Part shown: positions 34,776 through 43,609 of the stretch, piece after piece
Position numbering within the stretch: the first letter of the stretch is position 1
Layout of the letters: each line of letters starts with the position of its first letter
Assembly: GCA_964242325.1 (NCBI GenBank)
Contig: CAXTCI010000001.1
Span: 1 to 64,000 of the forward strand
Source of the DNA: DASWOJ01 sp964242325
GTDB taxonomy: Bacteria > Pseudomonadota > Alphaproteobacteria > Acetobacterales > Acetobacteraceae
Direction: 5' to 3'
Length of the DNA stretch: 64,000 nucleotides
Position numbers and translations under genes: made by a program
Notes under the pieces: generated by a model
What the model was told of the DNA's origin: nothing
Seen by the model: only the letters and a program-made list of their open reading frames with translations
Database searches by the model: none

Positions 34776-36218
34776 ATGGAACTGCACGAGCTTTCCGTCG
34801 CCGAGGCCGGCGCCCGTCTGCGCGACGGCACGGTAACCGCCGCCGCATTGGCCGAGGACGCGCTATCCCGCATCGCCGCCATTGACCCGGCCATCGACAG
34901 CTTCATCACCGTAACCGCCGATCGCGCCCGCGCCGACGCCGCCGAGGCGGACCGTGACTTCGCCGCCGGAGTGGACCGCGGCCCCATGCAGGGCGTGCCC
35001 TATGCGCTGAAGGACATCTACGACACCGCCGGCATACGCACGACCTGCCACTCCAAGCTGCGCCTAAACAACGTGCCAGAGCGGGACAGCGTAGTCGCAG
35101 CCCGGTTCCGCGCTGGGGGCGGCGTCCTGCTTGGCAAGGTCGCCACCCACGAATTCGCCCTGGGTGGCCCATCCTTCGACCTCCCGTTCCCGCCGGCGCG
35201 CAACCCTTGGAACCCCGAGCACATCCCCGGCGGCTCCTCATCCGGCTCCGGCGCGGCAGTGGCCGCCGGCCTGGTCCGCATGGCGATGGGCTCCGACACC
35301 GGCGGCTCCATCCGCGGCCCCGCCGCCTACTGCGGCACCGTCGGCCTGAAGCCGACCTACGGCCTGGTGTCCCGCCGCGGCGTGTTCCCGCTCTCCACCA
35401 CGCTCGACCATTGCGGCCCGCTAAGCTGGACGGTGGAAGACAGCGCGATTGCCCTGCAGGTGATCGCCGGCTACGACAAGCTGGACCCGGCCAGCGTGGA
35501 CCTGCCAGTCCCCGACTACCGCGCCGGGCTGCGGGACGGGGTGGAGGGCCTGCGGATCGCCCTGCCGCGCCACTTCTACCGGGACGCCGAGGGCCTGTCG
35601 CCCGAGGTCGCCGCATCCATCGACCAGGCCGCCGAAACCCTGTCCCGCCTGGGCGCAGTGGTCGAAGAAGTCACGCTGCCCCCCTACGAGCAGTTCAACG
35701 CCTGCGGCCGGGTCATCATGTTCGCCGAGGCCTATGCGATCCACGAGCAGGACTTCCAGCAGCGCCCGCTGGACTTCGCGCTGCTGACCTACCTGCGCAT
35801 GGTGCTGGGCGCCTTCATCACCAGTGCCGACCTGCACCAGGCGATGCGGCTGCGGCGCGAGCTGGCGGTGGCGGTGAACCGGCAGTTGCTGACCCACGAC
35901 GCGCTGATCACCGCCACGGCCCTCGCGCCGGCGCCGCGCTTCGCCGACTTCGAGCCCGGCATCCTACCCAACTGGCCCATCCAGACCATGCCGTTCAACG
36001 TCACCGGCAACCCGGCGCTGTCCGTGCCGACCGGCTTCTCGGCCACCGGCCTGCCCATAGGGATGCAAATCGTCGGCCGCGCCTTCGACGAGGCGACCGT
36101 GCTGCGCATCGGCGCGGCGTTCGAGGCTGCAACCGGCCTGCATGAACGGCGCCCGTCCCTGGCGCAGGCCGCACCGCAAGGCCGCGCCCCGGCAGCAAGG
36201 AGCTCCGTATCCGCGTGA
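34776..36218 (+). CDS. Amidase signature enzyme, AtzE-like, copy 2
   Basis: A 480-aa amidase with Lys79 in GVPYALKD, cis-Ser154 in PGGSSSGSGAA and nucleophile Ser178 in GSDTGGSIR. The N-terminal MELHELSVAEAGARLRDG start and the C-terminal LPIGMQIVGR are family-typical. It is clearly a paralogue of the amidase at 33138 but has diverged, especially after residue 190, so the two probably act on different amide bonds or successive intermediates. It is the last gene of the importer-hydrolase cluster. Confidence 0.9.
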   Translation: MELHELSVAEAGARLRDGTVTAAALAEDALSRIAAIDPAIDSFITVTADRARADAAEADRDFAAGVDRGPMQGVPYALKDIYDTAGIRTTCHSKLRLNNVPERDSVVAARFRAGGGVLLGKVATHEFALGGPSFDLPFPPARNPWNPEHIPGGSSSGSGAAVAAGLVRMAMGSDTGGSIRGPAAYCGTVGLKPTYGLVSRRGVFPLSTTLDHCGPLSWTVEDSAIALQVIAGYDKLDPASVDLPVPDYRAGLRDGVEGLRIALPRHFYRDAEGLSPEVAASIDQAAETLSRLGAVVEEVTLPPYEQFNACGRVIMFAEAYAIHEQDFQQRPLDFALLTYLRMVLGAFITSADLHQAMRLRRELAVAVNRQLLTHDALITATALAPAPRFADFEPGILPNWPIQTMPFNVTGNPALSVPTGFSATGLPIGMQIVGRAFDEATVLRIGAAFEAATGLHERRPSLAQAAPQGRAPAARSSVSA

Positions 36219-36415
36219 CGGCGGGGGGCTCGGCAGGGTCGTGACGTTAAGGGAAGTCAAGAAGGCCGTTACTTCGTTAGGCTCAGTCAGTTGTGATGTG
36301 CCTGACGAGGAATGGTCAAAACCGGGAGCCTGTAGTGTGACTTAACCTGACCGAACATGGCGTGATGCCCTGAGCCACGTCGTGCTTTCTAGCGCGATTG
36401 CGAACGAGGCCCGCC
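36219..36415. other. Lower-GC intergenic stretch after the amidase cluster
   Basis: GC content falls visibly below the surrounding genes. A 34-codon frame from a GTG at 36240 (VTLREVKKAVTSLG..., stop at 36343-36345) exists but has no supporting feature. Together with the next ORF this may be a small transferred or decayed segment. Confidence 0.3.
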
Positions 36416-36733
36416 ATGTCCGCCACTACATCCGACGTTCACCCTGCCGAGTTCACTCCTGATGAGGTCGCATACCTCACCCAGTGGGCCCAAGCAAACA
36501 AGCTTGCGGTCACCGTGGCGTCAGCCGGGGCCTCACTCGCTGATGAGGTCGCCCTCTTTGACGCCGTTGCCGCCCATGCGACCTGGACCATGCACCGGGC
36601 CGTAGGACACCTTTGGCTGTCGCTCAGGGAAGACCGCGTAGTGCCGGACTGCCGCGGCTGGACGGTAGCAGTCGCTTCGGTCGAGGAAGCAACAAGCCGG
36701 ATCGCAGACGCCTCCGCGCGTGTCTGGCACTAG
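36416..36733 (+). CDS. Hypothetical protein in low-GC patch
   Basis: A 105-aa protein is read from the ATG at 36416. I do not recognise its family. It is mixed alpha/beta in appearance, with AEFTPDEVAYLTQWAQ (helical) and hydrophobic stretches such as LAVTVASAGASLADEVALF, and no signal peptide or motif of known function. Codon use is less GC-biased than in neighbours. It is a single gene between the amidase cluster and the convergent xylA region. Confidence 0.45.
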   Translation: MSATTSDVHPAEFTPDEVAYLTQWAQANKLAVTVASAGASLADEVALFDAVAAHATWTMHRAVGHLWLSLREDRVVPDCRGWTVAVASVEEATSRIADASARVWH

Positions 36734-37033
36734 CTAACCTCTTCCCCCGCCGGCGCAGCCCCCACGCGGATCAACTCACAACACCCGCCATCCGCACTAA
36801 CCGTTCCCCAGCAATCCCCGTAGGGCGTATAAGCGAAGCGCCATACGCCGCCTCCCAGCACTGCGTCGCGGCGGAAGGCGCTGAAGGTTGTCCGCCCTGC
36901 AAAGCCCGCCAACGCCAGAATGGTCAAAGCAAACGGCGGCCGGTATCAGCCACCAGCCCAGATCCGACCATCCCCCGGGCCAAGCCGCCAACCCTCGCCC
37001 TTGCAAAGGACTCAACACCAGCACAATACCCAA
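36730..37033 (-). pseudogene. Possible frameshifted small membrane protein gene
   Basis: On the minus strand, a frame from a TTG at 37033 gives WSDLGWWLIPAAVC and then changes character, while a second frame from about 36927 gives TILALAGFAGRTTFSAFRR and RFAYTPYGDCWG to a stop at 36730-36732. Joined near 36930 they would form one hydrophobic helix plus a soluble tail, which suggests a frameshift in a small gene. This is weak; two unrelated chance frames would look similar. Confidence 0.25.
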
Positions 37034-37058
37034 ACGGCACGACCCTCACCAGCGCAGC

Positions 37059-38369
37059 TCAAAAACTGTTGCGCATGACGATGTTCTCCAGCGCCTCCTG
37101 CCGCCCGCTCCGAGGCTGCGGCCCGGTGCCAGCCCCCGCCGCGTGATCCGCCAAGTCCGCCAAGCTCATGCCCTCAGACAGTATCCCAACGCCGAGCGCC
37201 TCATCCCACCCGGCATAACGCCGTCCGCGAGCCTCGTCCAAACCGCCATCAACCGTAATCCGCTCCGCGATCAGCAGCGCCCGCGCCATCGTATCCACCC
37301 CGCCGACATGGGCGTGCAGCAGGTCCTCGACATCTATGCTTTGCCGCCGGATCTTGGCATCGAAGTTAAATCCGCCGTTGCCCAGCCCGCCAGCCCGGAC
37401 CACCTCCAGCACCGCCAACGACAGGTCCTGCGCGTTCGTCGGGAACTGGTCGGTGTCCCAGCCATTCTGCGGATCGCCGCGGTTCATATCCACCGATCCA
37501 AGCACGCCAAGCGCCGCCGCCGTCGCGATCTCATGCTCGAAGCTATGCCCGGCCAAGGTCGCATGGTTCGCCTCGACGTTCAGCTTCACCTCGCCCAGCA
37601 GCTTGTGCCGGGCCAAGAAGCCATAGACCGTGGCGACGTCGTGGTCATACTGGTGCTTCGTAGGCTCCATCGGCTTCGGCTCCACCAGGATGGTACCCGC
37701 AAATCCGATCCGGTGCTTATGCTCCACCACCAGGTTCAAGAACCGCCCAAGCTGAGCATCCTCCCGCGCCAAGTCCGTATTCAGCAGCGTGTCGTAACCC
37801 TCCCGGCCCCCCCACAGCACATAGTTGCTGCCGCCCAGCCGGTGCGTCGCCTCCAGCGCATGCTTCACCTGCCCGGCCGCATAGGCAAACACCTCCGGGT
37901 CCGGATTAGTCGCCGCGCCAGCCATATACCGAGGATGGCTGAACAGGTTCGCAGTCCCCCACAACAGACGGACGCCCGTGCGCTGCATATGCCCCTCGAT
38001 ATGCGCCAGCACCGCATCGAGGTTGGCGTTGCTCTCCCGCAGGCTGGCCCCCTCCGGCGCCACATCGCGGTCATGAAAACAAAAGAACGGCATCCCGAGA
38101 CGCTCAAGAAAGGCGAACGCCGCGTCCGCTTTCTGCATCGCCGCCGCCATTGGCTCCCCGGCGAACCAGGGCCGCTCCTGCGTCGGCGCGCCAAACGGAT
38201 CAAGCCCGTTGGCGACGAACGAGTGCCAGTAGGCCACCGCCGGACGCAGCCAGTCCTCCATCGAACGGCCCAGCACCATGCGCCCCTTGTCATAGTAGCG
38301 CAGTGCAAACGGTCCAGTGGCGTCCGGCCCCTCGAAGCGGACATAGGGCAGGTGGTCGAAAGCTGTCAT
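37059..38369 (-). CDS. xylA: Xylose isomerase
   Basis: A 436-aa TIM-barrel enzyme interconverting D-xylose and D-xylulose (also D-glucose and D-fructose), with two divalent metals. Visible signatures are the proton-relay histidine in FFCFHDRD, WGGREGYDTLLNTD, LVEPKPMEPTKHQYD, the metal-binding KLNVEANHATLAGH and VDMNRGDPQNGWDTDQ. Length matches class II XylA. The ATG at 38367-38369 was chosen; an in-frame ATG nine bases upstream is also possible. It is the downstream end of the minus-strand sugar region, after a 226-bp gap. Confidence 0.97.
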   Translation of the reverse strand: MTAFDHLPYVRFEGPDATGPFALRYYDKGRMVLGRSMEDWLRPAVAYWHSFVANGLDPFGAPTQERPWFAGEPMAAAMQKADAAFAFLERLGMPFFCFHDRDVAPEGASLRESNANLDAVLAHIEGHMQRTGVRLLWGTANLFSHPRYMAGAATNPDPEVFAYAAGQVKHALEATHRLGGSNYVLWGGREGYDTLLNTDLAREDAQLGRFLNLVVEHKHRIGFAGTILVEPKPMEPTKHQYDHDVATVYGFLARHKLLGEVKLNVEANHATLAGHSFEHEIATAAALGVLGSVDMNRGDPQNGWDTDQFPTNAQDLSLAVLEVVRAGGLGNGGFNFDAKIRRQSIDVEDLLHAHVGGVDTMARALLIAERITVDGGLDEARGRRYAGWDEALGVGILSEGMSLADLADHAAGAGTGPQPRSGRQEALENIVMRNSF

Positions 38370-38595
38370 GGCTGGCATCCAAACTCGAAGAAAACGCGTG
38401 TCGGCGCCGGGCAGCGGCCCCGGACGGCGGCCCGGCTCAGCAGCAGCCGGCCGGCCCGCGCCGTACCCAGCCCGCTCCGCCACGGCTGGAGCATGGCGTC
38501 GCCCACCGGCGCCGCCGCTCGGCAATGCGGGCTGGCATCAGCGGTCGCCAGGACCGCCCCGGCGCCGGACCCAACGCGGTCAATGGCGGGGGACA

Positions 38596-39777
38596 TCAGG
38601 CGTCAAGCCCAGTCCAAGCGGAGTCCGCCCGGGCCGAGGCAAGAGCCGCCGCAATGAACCGCATCCCGCGCAGGCCGTCCTCCAACCCAGGCACCAGCAG
38701 GCACGCCGGATCGGGCGCACGGCCCTCGATGCGGGCGCTGATCTGCTCCGCCGTATCGCGGTAAAGCTGCGCGAACCCCTCCAAGTAACCTTCCGGGTGT
38801 CCCGCCGGTATCCGACTGGCATGCGCCGCGACAGCACCCGCCCCCGACCCGGCCCGGCGGATCAGTTGCGGCGGCTCGCCAAACGGAGTGAACAGCAGGT
38901 TGTTCGGCTGCTCCTGCGACCAGTCCAGGCCGCCAGTCTCCCCATAAACCCGCAGCCGCAACGCGTTCTCGTTTCCCGGCGCAACCTGCGACGCCCACAG
39001 CATCCCGCGCGCACCGCCGCCGAAGCGCAGCATCATATGCGCGTTGTCATCCACCTTGCGCCCGGGAACAAAGCTTGCCAGGTCGGCCGCGACGCTCTCG
39101 CACCGTAGGCCGCTCACGAACTCGGCCAGGTTGAACGCGTGGGTGCCGATGTCGCCGGTGCATCCGGCCGCGCCGCTGCGCTCCGGATCGGTGCGCCACG
39201 ACGCCTGCTTGTGCCCGGTGTCCTCCAGGCCGGTCGTCAGCCAATCCTGCGGATATTCGACCTGCACCAAGCGGATCGTCCCCAGCCGTCCCGCCGCAAC
39301 CATCTCGCGCGCCTGCCGCACCATCGGGTAGCCGGTATAGTTGTGCGTCAGCGTGAACACGACGCCGCTCCGCCGCACCGCATCCGCCAGCGCCACCGCG
39401 TCCTCAAGCCGGTGCGTCATCGGCTTGTCGCAGATCACATGGATGCCGCGCTCCGCAAACGCCTGCGCCGGCGCGGCATGCATGTGGTTCGGCGTGACCA
39501 CGGCGACCACATCTATTCCATCGGCACGCCCGGCCTCACGCTCCGCCATTTCCGCGAACCCGGCATAGCTCCGGTCCCCCGCGATGTGCAGCTCGCCAGC
39601 GCTGGCATGGGCGCGCGCCGGGTCGGATGACAACGCCCCGGCCACCAGCTCATACCGGTCGTCCAGCCGCGCCGCGATCCGGTGCACCCCCCCAATGAAC
39701 GCCCCCTGGCCGCCGCCGACCATGCCGAGCCGCAGCCGCCGCGCAGCCGCCGCGCCCGCCGTCCCCTCAATCGCCAT
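38596..39777 (-). CDS. Gfo/Idh/MocA family oxidoreductase, copy 1
   Basis: A 393-aa NAD(P)-dependent sugar dehydrogenase is predicted from the ATG at 39777. The Rossmann start is LRLGMVGGGQGAFIGGVH, with VVTPNHMHAAPA and the catalytic lysine motif ICDKPM; GDIGTHAFNLAEFV supplies the conserved His region of the second domain. It oxidises or reduces a sugar or inositol hydroxyl. The start lies one base from the upstream epimerase stop, so the two are coupled. Confidence 0.9.
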   Translation of the reverse strand: MAIEGTAGAAAARRLRLGMVGGGQGAFIGGVHRIAARLDDRYELVAGALSSDPARAHASAGELHIAGDRSYAGFAEMAEREAGRADGIDVVAVVTPNHMHAAPAQAFAERGIHVICDKPMTHRLEDAVALADAVRRSGVVFTLTHNYTGYPMVRQAREMVAAGRLGTIRLVQVEYPQDWLTTGLEDTGHKQASWRTDPERSGAAGCTGDIGTHAFNLAEFVSGLRCESVAADLASFVPGRKVDDNAHMMLRFGGGARGMLWASQVAPGNENALRLRVYGETGGLDWSQEQPNNLLFTPFGEPPQLIRRAGSGAGAVAAHASRIPAGHPEGYLEGFAQLYRDTAEQISARIEGRAPDPACLLVPGLEDGLRGMRFIAAALASARADSAWTGLDA

Positions 39778-39778
39778 C

Positions 39779-40834
39779 TCAGCCGATCCCCAGCATCGCA
39801 CGGTTCGCCACCTGGTCGGTGCCACTCGCAGCGAAGTCGTCGAAGGCCCGGGCCGCCACCTCGATGATATGCGACGCGATGAACGGCGCCCCTTCGGCCG
39901 CACCCTGTTCGCTGTCCTTGATGCAGCACTCCCATTCGAGCACCGCCCACCCGTCAAACCCGTATTGCGAAAGCTTGGAAAAGATGCCGCCAAAATCCAC
40001 CTGGCCGTCCCCCAGCGAGCGGAACCGCCCGGCGCGATTCACCCAGGGCTGAAACCCGGAATAAACCCCCTGCCGGCCACTCGGATTGAATTCCGCGTCC
40101 TTCACGTGGAACATCCGGATGCGCTGGTGGTAGATATCGATGAACTGCAGGTAGTCGAGCTGCTGCAGCAGGAAGTGGCTAGGATCATACAGGATGTTGG
40201 CGCGCGGATGATTGCCGACCCGCTCCAGGAACATCTCATAGGTGATGCCGTCGTGCAGGTCCTCGCCCGGATGTATCTCGTAGCAGACGTCCACCCCCGC
40301 CGCATCGAACGCGTCCAGAATCGGCCGCCACCGCTGCGCCAACTCGTCGAATGCCGTCTCCACCAGCCCGGCCGGCCGCTGCGGCCAAGGATAAACAAAC
40401 GGCCACGCCAACCCCCCCGAGAAGGTGACATGCGCCGTCAGCCCCAGGTTGCGCGACGCCCGCGCCGCCATCATGAGCTGCTCCACCGCCCACTCCTGCC
40501 GCGCCTTTGGATTGCCCCGCACCGCCGGGGCGGCAAAGCCGTCGAATGCCGTGTCATAGGCCGGATGCACCGCGACAAGCTGCCCCTGCAGGTGGGTTGA
40601 CAGCTCCGTCAGCTCCACGCCTGCCTCAGCCAGGACGCCCTTAACCTCGTCGCAGTACGTGGTGCTTTCGGCGGCACGGCCCAGGTCGAACAGCCGGGCA
40701 TCCCAGGACGGGATTTGCACCCCCTTGTAGCCATGCCCGGCCGCCCACGCGGCAATCCCAGCCAGGCCATTGAACGGCGCCGCATCACCCGCAAACTGCG
40801 CGAGAAAGATGGCCGGTCCCTTGATGGTCTTCAT
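39779..40834 (-). CDS. Sugar phosphate isomerase/epimerase (xylose isomerase-like TIM barrel), copy 1
   Basis: A 351-aa AP-endonuclease-2-type TIM barrel. GYKGVQIPSWDARLFD near the N-terminus, VDVCYEIHPGED and ILYDPSHFLLQQLD carry the acidic and histidine metal ligands, and MFHVKDAEF follows. The same pattern occurs in keto-sugar isomerases and inosose dehydratases found beside Gfo/Idh/MocA enzymes. It is 26 bp downstream of the second epimerase and immediately upstream of an oxidoreductase. Confidence 0.88.
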   Translation of the reverse strand: MKTIKGPAIFLAQFAGDAAPFNGLAGIAAWAAGHGYKGVQIPSWDARLFDLGRAAESTTYCDEVKGVLAEAGVELTELSTHLQGQLVAVHPAYDTAFDGFAAPAVRGNPKARQEWAVEQLMMAARASRNLGLTAHVTFSGGLAWPFVYPWPQRPAGLVETAFDELAQRWRPILDAFDAAGVDVCYEIHPGEDLHDGITYEMFLERVGNHPRANILYDPSHFLLQQLDYLQFIDIYHQRIRMFHVKDAEFNPSGRQGVYSGFQPWVNRAGRFRSLGDGQVDFGGIFSKLSQYGFDGWAVLEWECCIKDSEQGAAEGAPFIASHIIEVAARAFDDFAASGTDQVANRAMLGIG

Positions 40835-40860
40835 GTCGGATGCGTCCCCCGATGGTTTTC

Positions 40861-41763
40861 TTATGGGTTGGCGACGAACGGACCGCCACGGCACTGCTTC
40901 AGGTAATTCAGCGCATGGACCTGCCCGGTCATCTCCAGATCATCGCGGTAAACCGGGTCATGCCAGCCCTCGATATCAATCGAGCCGTCGTAACCGCCCA
41001 GCCGAAGCTCGCTGATGACATCGGTCCAGTTCGTATCGCCAAACCCCGGCGTCCGGTGGAACGCGAACGGCACCTTGCCGAATATCCCGTGCTTGCGCAC
41101 AACGTCCCAGCGCACCGTCGCGTCCTTGCCGTGCACATGAAAGATCTTCGGCATCCAATCGAGCAGCTGCGGCATCGGCTCGATCAAATAGAAAAGCTGG
41201 TGGCAAGGCTCCCATTCCAGCCCGATGTTCTCGTCCGGCAACGCGTTGAACATCAGCTCCCAAGCCGCGGGACTATGCGCGATGTTCCAATCGCCGGTCT
41301 CCCAGGTGCCCAGCATCGGGCAGTTCTCGAACGCGATCCGCACGCCCTTATCGGCAGCCCGGCGCGCCAGCTCGCCCCAAACCTCCTTATACCGCGGCAG
41401 GCTCTCAGGCAGCGGCTTGCCCCGAATGCGCCCGGTGAAACCAGCGATCACCGTCGCCCCGAACAGGTGGGCGTTGTCAATCAGCTTGACCCAGCCCTCA
41501 TGGGTTTCACGGTCAATATCGGTGCCCTCCAATGGGTTGCCGAACATCGCCAGCGTCGGGATCGTCACGTCGGCGTTGCCGATCGCCTCCTTCACCCGTT
41601 CGGCCAGCCGCGGCAGGTCGTGCCGCATATGCTGCCACCACATCAGTTGCAGGCTTTCGAAGCCGTGCGGCAGGATCTGGCGTATGTAGTCCGGCGCCTC
41701 CACCCGGTTGCACCGGACCATCGTGCCGATCCGGTTCTTCAGTTGTGCGTTTTGCATGGTCAT
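40861..41763 (-). CDS. Sugar phosphate isomerase/epimerase (TIM barrel), copy 2
   Basis: A 300-aa TIM-barrel protein distinct from the 351-aa copy. Metal-site stretches include GVRIAFENCPM, NIGLEWEPCHQLF and IFHVHGKDA, and SIDIEGWHDPVY near the end supplies another Glu/His pair. The ATG at 41763 overlaps the preceding oxidoreductase stop (ATGA); a second ATG two codons later is possible. Probably an isomerase or epimerase of a keto-sugar intermediate. Confidence 0.87.
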   Translation of the reverse strand: MTMQNAQLKNRIGTMVRCNRVEAPDYIRQILPHGFESLQLMWWQHMRHDLPRLAERVKEAIGNADVTIPTLAMFGNPLEGTDIDRETHEGWVKLIDNAHLFGATVIAGFTGRIRGKPLPESLPRYKEVWGELARRAADKGVRIAFENCPMLGTWETGDWNIAHSPAAWELMFNALPDENIGLEWEPCHQLFYLIEPMPQLLDWMPKIFHVHGKDATVRWDVVRKHGIFGKVPFAFHRTPGFGDTNWTDVISELRLGGYDGSIDIEGWHDPVYRDDLEMTGQVHALNYLKQCRGGPFVANP

Positions 41764-42800
41764 TCCGCTTCGGTGATGTGGACGAGCTGCCCGGTCTCGG
41801 CGCTCTCGATGGCGCCGGCCACCATGGCCAGGCTCTTGATATTCTCAGACCCCGTGGTCTCCGGCGGCTGGCCCGTGCGTATCGCCTGGATGAAATCCTC
41901 GATCACCCCGCGATGCCCGCCCACGCGATCCCCAGGATCGAGCGCCGGCACGGTAACCGGATCAAACTCCGAGAACAGGCCAGGCGGCCCGCCGACCCGG
42001 CGCACCACCTCGGCGCGCACGTCGTCCTCCCCGTCCCACAGCAGCGTGCCGCGCGTCCCGGTGATCCGCCAAGCGCTTTCCCAGCTCGTGCGCAGCCCCT
42101 CCGCGCACCAGCTTCCCCGGTAGTTGAACACGGCGCCGCCACCCATCTCGAACACCGCAATTGCCGAGGCGCCATCCGCATACCAGGAGTTCACCGGGTT
42201 CCACTCGCGGCACCAAACGCTGGCCGCCGCCCCGCCGGCGAACAGGCGCCCGACGTCGAAGGTGTGTATCGCCATGTCCAGCAGCAGCACGTGCCGCATC
42301 TCTTCGCGGAAGCCGCCGAAATGCGGCCCAAGGAAGAAGTCGCAATACAGCCCGGTCACCTCGCCAATGCCCCCGCCGCGCAGAAAGCGGGCAATACGGC
42401 GCACCCCGGGGTGGTAGCGCCGGTTCTGGATAACGGCATGCACCCGCCCAGCGGCGCGCGAAGTGCGGATAAGATCGCGCGCATTCTCCAGCGTGTCGGC
42501 CATCGGCTTCTCGGTCAGCACGTGGCAGCCGTGCTCCAGCGCCGTGGTCGCGACCTGGTGCCGCACGCTCGGCACGACAATGTCGAACACCGCCTCCGGC
42601 TGCTCCTGCGCCAGCATGGCGGCAAGGTCAGGCCCAACCGCCGCCCCGTCCAGCGACAGCTCGGCCCGCCGCTCCTCGGCGCGCCCGACCTCGGGGTCCA
42701 CCAACCCGACGATCTCGACCTCACCCGTCGCCAGCGCCGCCTTCAAAAAGTTGGTGCTCATCCGCCCGCACCCGGCGGCCACCACGCGTATCCCACTCAT
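41760..42800 (-). CDS. Gfo/Idh/MocA family oxidoreductase, copy 2
   Basis: A 346-aa dehydrogenase with the Rossmann start IRVVAAGCGRMSTNFLKA, VPSVRHQVATTALE and the catalytic ITEKPM-type motif (VLTEKPMAD), then DMAIHTFDVGRLF with the conserved histidine. It overlaps the permease stop (ATGA) and the next epimerase by the same device, so it belongs to the importer operon. The substrate is presumably an intermediate of the imported sugar. Confidence 0.9.
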   Translation of the reverse strand: MSGIRVVAAGCGRMSTNFLKAALATGEVEIVGLVDPEVGRAEERRAELSLDGAAVGPDLAAMLAQEQPEAVFDIVVPSVRHQVATTALEHGCHVLTEKPMADTLENARDLIRTSRAAGRVHAVIQNRRYHPGVRRIARFLRGGGIGEVTGLYCDFFLGPHFGGFREEMRHVLLLDMAIHTFDVGRLFAGGAAASVWCREWNPVNSWYADGASAIAVFEMGGGAVFNYRGSWCAEGLRTSWESAWRITGTRGTLLWDGEDDVRAEVVRRVGGPPGLFSEFDPVTVPALDPGDRVGGHRGVIEDFIQAIRTGQPPETTGSENIKSLAMVAGAIESAETGQLVHITEAE

Positions 42801-43609
42801 TTCAAAGCTCCTGCCGTCAGGCCGCTCACGATCCGCCGTTGCAGCAGCATGAAGACGATGATGACCGGGGTGACGAACACGCTGGCAAAGGCCATCGCGT
42901 TGCCCCAGTCCGAATAATCGGCGCCCACAAAGCCATACAGCCCGACCGTAGCCGGCTGCAGCGCCTTCCGGTTCAGCAGCGAGACCGGATAAACGAACTC
43001 GCCATAGGCCAGCAGGAACACCAGCGCTCCCACGACGATGTAGCCGACCCGCGCCAGCGGCAGCGTGATCCGCAGGAACGCCATGACGCGCGACGACCCA
43101 TCCACCCGGGCCGCATCCTCCAGGTCCACTGGCACCTGGGCGAAGCTGGTGCGCAGCATAACGATGGCGAACGGCAGCGTCTTGGTCGTGGTCGCAAGGA
43201 TCACGGCGAGCTGGGTGTTGATCAGGCCGAGCTGCCGGAAGATCACGAACATCGGCGTCACCAGCAGCGGCGGCGGCAGCACCTGCGACAGCATCACCCC
43301 GACCAGCATCGCATCCATCCACAGCGACGTCTTGCGCGCCAGCGAGTAGGCGGCCCCTGTCGCCAGCACCAGCGTAAGCACGGTGACTCCCACGGACAGC
43401 AACACGCTGTTGCCCATGAACAAAGCGATGTTCTCCCGCTCGAAGATCCAGCGGAAGGCGGCGAGCGTCGGGGCATGCGGCATAAGCGTCGGCGGGCTGG
43501 CATTCAGCTCGTCCGACGTCTTCAGCGCCGACGCATACATCCAATAAACCGGGAACAGATACAGCGCGGAGACCCCAGCCCCGACGCCGGTGAGCAGCCA
43601 GCGGCGCAT
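42797..43609 (-). CDS. Carbohydrate ABC transporter permease, MalG/CUT1 type
   Basis: A 270-aa permease with six TM segments. FPVYWMYASALKTSDEL near the N-terminus and the coupling loop VDLEDAARVDGSSRVMAFLRI match the CUT1 family. It overlaps both neighbours by stop/start sharing. It pairs with the next (upstream) MalF-like permease. Confidence 0.92.
   Translation of the reverse strand: MRRWLLTGVGAGVSALYLFPVYWMYASALKTSDELNASPPTLMPHAPTLAAFRWIFERENIALFMGNSVLLSVGVTVLTLVLATGAAYSLARKTSLWMDAMLVGVMLSQVLPPPLLVTPMFVIFRQLGLINTQLAVILATTTKTLPFAIVMLRTSFAQVPVDLEDAARVDGSSRVMAFLRITLPLARVGYIVVGALVFLLAYGEFVYPVSLLNRKALQPATVGLYGFVGADYSDWGNAMAFASVFVTPVIIVFMLLQRRIVSGLTAGALK

Noticed and set aside
36888..38657. 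Plus-strand open frame opposite xylA
   Set aside because: The minus strand encodes a full-length xylose isomerase with all signature motifs; the opposite frame has none.
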